Shown here: piece by piece, positions 60,920 through 64,000 of the stretch
How positions within the stretch are numbered: the stretch's first letter is position 1
Layout: every line of letters starts with the position of its first letter
NCBI GenBank assembly: GCA_016235775.1
Contig: JACRIU010000082.1
Coordinates: 1 to 64,000 of the forward strand
Direction: 5' to 3'
DNA length: 64,000 bases
Source: Hydrogenophilales bacterium
GTDB lineage: Bacteria; Pseudomonadota; Gammaproteobacteria; Burkholderiales; Thiobacteraceae
The notes under the pieces: model-generated
Databases searched by the model: none
Seen by the model: only the letters and a program-made list of their open reading frames with translations
What the model was told of the DNA's origin: nothing
Made by a program: the position numbers and the translations under genes

Positions 60920-61912
60920 ATGCATAAAAAAAACATTTTAGTCGTCGGCGGCGCGGGCTACATCGGCTCGCACATGGTCAAACTGTTGCTTGAACGCGAG
61001 TACCGTGTCACCACCTTCGACAACCTCTCCACCGGGTACCGGGATGCCGTCCTCGGCGGCGAATTCATCCTTGGCGACCTGGCGGATAAAACCCAACTCG
61101 ACGCACTCTTCCGCGCGAACCGATTCGACGCGGTGATGCATTTCGCCTCCTTCATCCAGGTCGGCGAATCGGTGCGCGAACCGGCGAAATACTACGCCAA
61201 CAACGTCACCAACACCCTGAACCTGCTTGACAGCATGCAGGCTCACGGCGTCACGAAATTCATCTTCTCTTCCAGCGCCGCGGTTTACGGCGAGCCGATT
61301 CGCACACCGATCGACGAACAACATCCCAAGCAGCCGCTCAATCCCTACGGCCGCACCAAATGGATCATCGAACAAGTGCTGCAAGACTATGACCGTGCTT
61401 ACGGCTTGCGCTCCATCTGCCTGCGCTACTTCAACGCCGCCGGAGCCGACCCGGACGGCAAACTGGGCGAGCGGCACGCACCGGAAACCCATCTCATCCC
61501 GCTCGTGCTCCAAGCCGCCTCCGGCCGGCGCAAAAACATTCAAGTATTTGGCCGTGATTACGACACGCCGGACGGCACCTGCATTCGCGATTACGTTCAT
61601 GTCACCGATTTGTGCGTTGCGCACTTGCTCGCCTTGGACCGCTTGCTAAAGGGTGAAACCAGCGCGGCCTACAACTTGGGAAATGGCAACGGCTTTTCCG
61701 TGCAGCAGGTCATTGACGCCGCACACCGCGTGACCGGGCGCGATATCCCCGTAGAATACGCACCACGCCGCGAAGGTGATCCAGCCCGGCTGGTTGCCGA
61801 CAGCACTGCCGCGCGCCGCGCGCTGGGCTGGAATCCGCAACTCGCCGAACTCGACACGCTCATCCGCCACGCGTGGCAGTGGGAATGCAAAACTACCAAG
61901 TACCATGCTTAA
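60920..61912 (+). CDS. galE: UDP-glucose 4-epimerase
   Basis: An SDR-type NAD-dependent epimerase of 330 residues that interconverts UDP-glucose and UDP-galactose for polysaccharide synthesis. NAD site GGAGYIGSHMVKL near 9-20, catalytic Ser/Tyr/Lys in IFSSSAAVYG and NPYGRTKWIIE, and VHVTDLCVAHLLAL near 215. Full-length compared with the collapsed copy at 57020. It precedes the ABC exporter genes by 15 bases. Confidence 0.93.
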   Translation: MHKKNILVVGGAGYIGSHMVKLLLEREYRVTTFDNLSTGYRDAVLGGEFILGDLADKTQLDALFRANRFDAVMHFASFIQVGESVREPAKYYANNVTNTLNLLDSMQAHGVTKFIFSSSAAVYGEPIRTPIDEQHPKQPLNPYGRTKWIIEQVLQDYDRAYGLRSICLRYFNAAGADPDGKLGERHAPETHLIPLVLQAASGRRKNIQVFGRDYDTPDGTCIRDYVHVTDLCVAHLLALDRLLKGETSAAYNLGNGNGFSVQQVIDAAHRVTGRDIPVEYAPRREGDPARLVADSTAARRALGWNPQLAELDTLIRHAWQWECKTTKYHA

Positions 61913-61927
61913 GGAAAAACAATCGTC

Positions 61928-62746
61928 ATGCTGACGCTGGCCAAAAACCTCATTGACTACCGCGAACTGATGGCCACGCTCGCCTGGAAAAACATCGCCC
62001 TGCGCTACAAGCAGGCGTACCTGGGCATCGCCTGGGCCATCATCAAGCCGGTCACGCTCATGCTGATCTTCACCCTGGTCAAGAGCTTTGTCGGCATTGA
62101 AAGCGGCGACATTCCCTATCCCATCCTGGTTTTCGCCGCGCTCATGCCCTGGACTTTCTTTCAAGAATCCGCCTCGGAAGGCGTCAACAGCGTCGTTGGC
62201 AACACCGCCCTGATCAAGAAAATCTACTTCCCGCGGGAAATCCTTCCCATCACCTCGGTTATCACCAAGCTGGTGGAGTTGGGCATCAACTTCCTTATCC
62301 TGGCGGGACTGATGGCTTGGTACCAGATGATGCCCAGCATCTACATCCTGTGGGTGCCCGCTATCATCCTTTACACCGTGCTGGCCGCGCTCACCATCGC
62401 CTTCGTCGGCGCGGCAATCAATGTTTATTACCGCGACGTGGGCGCAGCCCTGCCGGTATTGCTGTCGCTGCTCATGTATGCCTCGCCGGTGATCTACCCG
62501 CTGCAACTGGTCAAGGACAAACTGCTCGTGCAGCAGGCCGCGGGCGAGTGGTCCAATGCGCTCTATACCCTGTACACCCTCAACCCCCTGGCCGGTATCA
62601 TTGACGCTTTCCAGAGCGTTGTCCTCCGGGGCGCGCCACCGGACCTGAACGCCATGATTCCCGGCGCGATCATGATCGCCATCCTGCTACCGCTGAGTTA
62701 CCTTTACTTCAAACGCGCCGAAAGCTATTTCGCCGACGTTATCTGA
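61928..62746 (+). CDS. Polysaccharide ABC exporter permease (Wzm/KpsM type)
   Basis: A 272-residue ABC-2 membrane subunit with six helices. It opens with the cytoplasmic stretch LAWKNIALRYKQAYLGIAWAIIKP typical of Wzm/RfbA permeases, and ends LLPLSYLYFKRAESYFADVI. It would export undecaprenyl-linked polysaccharide with the ATPase encoded next. Start at 61928 follows AAGGAAAA. Confidence 0.9.
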   Translation: MLTLAKNLIDYRELMATLAWKNIALRYKQAYLGIAWAIIKPVTLMLIFTLVKSFVGIESGDIPYPILVFAALMPWTFFQESASEGVNSVVGNTALIKKIYFPREILPITSVITKLVELGINFLILAGLMAWYQMMPSIYILWVPAIILYTVLAALTIAFVGAAINVYYRDVGAALPVLLSLLMYASPVIYPLQLVKDKLLVQQAAGEWSNALYTLYTLNPLAGIIDAFQSVVLRGAPPDLNAMIPGAIMIAILLPLSYLYFKRAESYFADVI

Positions 62747-62756
62747 GTCCGAACCT

Positions 62757-64000
62757 ATGGCCATTATTGAAGTCGAGCACCTCACCAAGGAATACCGCCT
62801 GGGAGCCATTCAGGGCATCAAGCAGACCCTGCTCAACACCGCCGCACACCTGACTGGCAAGAAAGTGGTGGCGCGTCCGCTCTTCAAGGCGCTGGACAAT
62901 GTGAGCTTTTCCATCGAGCAGGGCGAGGTGGTCGGCATCATCGGCCACAATGGCGCGGGCAAATCCACCCTGCTAAAGATGCTGGCGAAGATCAGCACGC
63001 CCACAAAGGGGACGATCAAGGTCAATGGCCGCATCGCCCCCCTGATCGAGGTCGGTGCCGGCTTCGTGCCTGACTTCACAGGGCGGGAGAACGTCTATCT
63101 CAACGGCGCCATCCTGGGGATGTCGAAAAAGGAAGTCGACAAGAAGTTTGACGAGATCGTCGACTTCGCCGATATGGCGGAATTTATCGACACGCCGGTC
63201 AAGCGCTACAGCTCCGGCATGCAGGTGAAGCTGGCGTTTGCAGTGGCGACCAGTATCGAATCCGAAATTCTCATCGTGGATGAAGTGCTGGCGGTAGGTG
63301 ATCTAGCGTTTCAGCGCAAGTGCTTTGACCGCATGGAGGATTTGATCAAGAGGCAAGGCAGAACCGTGTTGCTGGTCAGTCACAACATACGCCAGGTGGC
63401 ACGAATGTGCAGCCGCGTCATCCTTTTGGATCACGGGCGCATCAAGGCCGACGGACTGCCAAGCGAGATATGCGATGCATTCTACGCACAAAGCAACAGA
63501 AGGATTGTCGACCAAAAACAAAGCGGCAACGTATCCGCAAACAAGATTCTGATGTCAGGAGAAGTTTCGCTTGAGGAACTTACTCTTCTGGATCAAGAGG
63601 GGGCTCCCGTTCATGATCTGGTTGCTGGCGAAGCATGCACTATCCGCTGCGTGTTTCAAGCCCAAAAGCCCATTGAAAATATAGAAATTGTCTACGGATT
63701 TCATACCACTGACTTTGTCTATATATCTTCGATGGGTACGTCGCACCTTACTGACGAAGTAAAATTAGTGGCAGGAAGGAATATTATCGATTGTCGCGTC
63801 GAACATGTTCCCCTGACACCCGGTGTATACGCAATCCGAATCGGTGTTTTCGATAAATTGCTGACCAAAATTCTATATGGCGAGACATTGAAGGTTTTTT
63901 CAGTACTGCAAAATCGTATCCCACTCAGCAAAATGACCCAGCAGGGCCTGATTGACATTCCGGCAACATGGCATTTCAGCTCTGACAAGCAAGCCAGCGA
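62757..64000 (+). CDS. Polysaccharide ABC exporter ATPase (Wzt type), incomplete at window end
   Basis: At least 414 codons, with no stop before the window ends. The ABC domain (about 1-235) has Walker A GHNGAGKST near 64-72, signature YSSGMQVKLAFA, Walker B ILIVDEVLAVGD and H-loop LLVSHN. The later region (about 260 on; LVAGEACTIRCVFQAQKPIE) is the beta-sandwich glycan-recognition domain of Wzt proteins, which chooses the capped chain. The start at 62757 is ten bases after the permease stop. Confidence 0.92.
   Translation, partial: MAIIEVEHLTKEYRLGAIQGIKQTLLNTAAHLTGKKVVARPLFKALDNVSFSIEQGEVVGIIGHNGAGKSTLLKMLAKISTPTKGTIKVNGRIAPLIEVGAGFVPDFTGRENVYLNGAILGMSKKEVDKKFDEIVDFADMAEFIDTPVKRYSSGMQVKLAFAVATSIESEILIVDEVLAVGDLAFQRKCFDRMEDLIKRQGRTVLLVSHNIRQVARMCSRVILLDHGRIKADGLPSEICDAFYAQSNRRIVDQKQSGNVSANKILMSGEVSLEELTLLDQEGAPVHDLVAGEACTIRCVFQAQKPIENIEIVYGFHTTDFVYISSMGTSHLTDEVKLVAGRNIIDCRVEHVPLTPGVYAIRIGVFDKLLTKILYGETLKVFSVLQNRIPLSKMTQQGLIDIPATWHFSSDKQAS

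Overview
The window is a GC-rich bacterial chromosome segment, very probably from a betaproteobacterium (order Nitrosomonadales, Gallionellaceae-like, is my best guess). This rests on the yggS-proC-yggT-yggU block divergent from pilT-pilU, the DUF971-ubiE-ubiJ-ubiB cluster, the giant DUF3683/FAD/Fe-S oxidoreductase and several PEP-CTERM proteins with sigma-54-type promoters. No rRNA, tRNA, CRISPR array or phage was recognised.

Positions 1-38,982 are mostly housekeeping: parC, an RNase II-family enzyme, a TonB protein, a minus-strand TonB-ExbB-ExbD and TonB-dependent receptor operon that starts with a Cys/His-rich BNR protein, a shortened fructose-bisphosphatase gene, a dynamin-like GTPase, proC and pilT-pilU, an a/b-hydrolase that may be an integron-type cassette, an RNA methyltransferase, hemJ, the large FAD/Fe-S oxidoreductase, phoB-phoR, the ubiquinone genes and a sodium:solute symporter. 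Inserted between these genes, often inside operons, are several families of palindromic repeats. One class of four hairpins shares an architecture (arms built of tandem 9-11 base units) but not a sequence.

Positions 38,983-55,900 form an extracellular-matrix region. Four PEP-CTERM genes each follow a conserved box (near GTCGGAAAATTTTACAG) and a GG-N10-GC sigma-54 promoter, suggesting one PrsK/PrsR-type regulon. Among them lie a DHH phosphoesterase, a Sat-like/APS-kinase fusion and a TPR-sulfotransferase in one operon, which could make, use and clear PAPS. Two VanZ-family proteins, two O-antigen-ligase-type membrane proteins and a secreted beta-helix protein complete the region. Together they suggest synthesis and sulfation of a polysaccharide or of glycosylated PEP-CTERM proteins; the exosortase itself is outside the window.

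Positions 56,100-64,000 carry toxin-antitoxin modules (VapBC and two MNT/HEPN pairs), a polysaccharide-lyase-like remnant and a DUF4143 ATPase. Most of these lie between a collapsed copy and an intact copy of the same sigma-54 promoter plus galE unit. The intact galE leads into a Wzm/Wzt-type polysaccharide ABC exporter whose ATPase gene runs off the window.

Gene decay is a theme: fbp, the first galE copy, a DUF3800 gene, a REP-associated transposase, a PEP-CTERM paralogue, a cysC 3' end and a heparinase-like gene all survive only as remnants.
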